Of a DNA stretch of 23,901 nucleotides, positions 23,789-23,901 are shown one piece after another. The notes under the pieces are model-generated. The model had not been told where the DNA came from, made no database searches, and worked only from the letters and a program-made list of their open reading frames with translations. The position numbers and the translations under genes were made by a program. Numbering within the stretch: position 1 is the first letter of the stretch; each line of letters begins with the position of its first letter. The DNA comes from a virus: the IMG/VR virus record IMGVR_UViG_3300042111_000098, positions 1 through 23,901 of that record; one strand, given 5' to 3'.

Positions 23789-23901
23789 TTAGGAAGGCAC
23801 AACGATGTCACCCACACCAGCGCAGCTATAGCAGTCCTGATTGTTCTCAGGAACGATGTAGCTCTGAACTGGGCAGCAGGAACCATAGAGGTTCTTGCTC
23901 T
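23789..23901 (-). CDS. C-terminus of a Cys-rich virion protein (5' part outside window)
   Basis: Only the last 37 codons are present, ending at TAA 23789. They read SKNLYGSCCPVQSYIVPENN, then QDCYSCAG and VGDIVVPS. Four Cys fall within about 21 residues, a density also seen at the ends of other virion proteins in this window. The strong hairpin after it and the following decoration-type gene would suit a highly expressed structural gene such as a major capsid protein, but the visible part is too short to name. Confidence 0.6.
   Translation of the reverse strand, partial: SKNLYGSCCPVQSYIVPENNQDCYSCAGVGDIVVPS

Overview
The window is part of a tailed double-stranded DNA phage genome, most likely a short-tailed (podovirus-like) lytic phage. 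Every gene I can support lies on the minus strand, so the transcription order runs from position 23901 down to 1. No tRNA, integrase, repressor, replication gene or CRISPR array is visible, and there is no non-coding stretch above 300 bases. The host cannot be named. Start codons mostly lack a Shine-Dalgarno sequence and follow AT-rich leaders (for example AAATAT before ATG), which fits a host or phage with weak SD dependence. The gene types resemble those of environmental (freshwater or marine) phages.

Layout in transcription order. (1) 23901-22510: the C-terminus of a Cys-rich virion protein, a 204-aa structural protein bracketed by two GC-rich hairpins, and two small structural-type proteins. 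(2) 22508-20817: a collagen-like fibre with a Gly-rich C-terminal domain. (3) 20814-19605: a tightly overlapping lysis cassette with a 57-aa protein, two small holin-like membrane proteins, a lipoprotein (possible outer spanin) and a YkuD-like peptidoglycan-cleaving endolysin. (4) 19571-12773: host-recognition and tail genes. These are a Cys-tagged fibre protein, two beta-helix tailspikes each followed by a small AT-rich gene, a 668-aa tail-nozzle-like protein and a lectin-like fibre protein. (5) 12747-9346: a 54-aa basic protein, a free-standing HNH endonuclease, then a coupled set of tail-adaptor-like, cupin and membrane-containing internal virion proteins. (6) 9342-1: a 481-aa internal virion protein coupled to a giant gene open for 2,633 codons, whose 3' end lies outside the window. 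It encodes a mosaic polyvalent protein with two HExxH metallopeptidase motifs, an ADP-ribosyltransferase-like domain, coiled coils and hydrophobic segments, probably packaged in the capsid and ejected with the DNA.

Two features stand out. First, a short palindrome, ATCG-N4-CGAT (often TTATCG-N4-CGATAA), occurs seven times where about 0.4 would be expected by chance. Three copies sit 5-6 bases upstream of start codons, in the position an SD would occupy, and one abuts a domain boundary in the giant gene. Second, the first HExxH domain of the giant protein lies in a markedly AT-rich segment bounded by 21-bp direct repeats with a hairpin at one junction, which looks like a transferred domain cassette.
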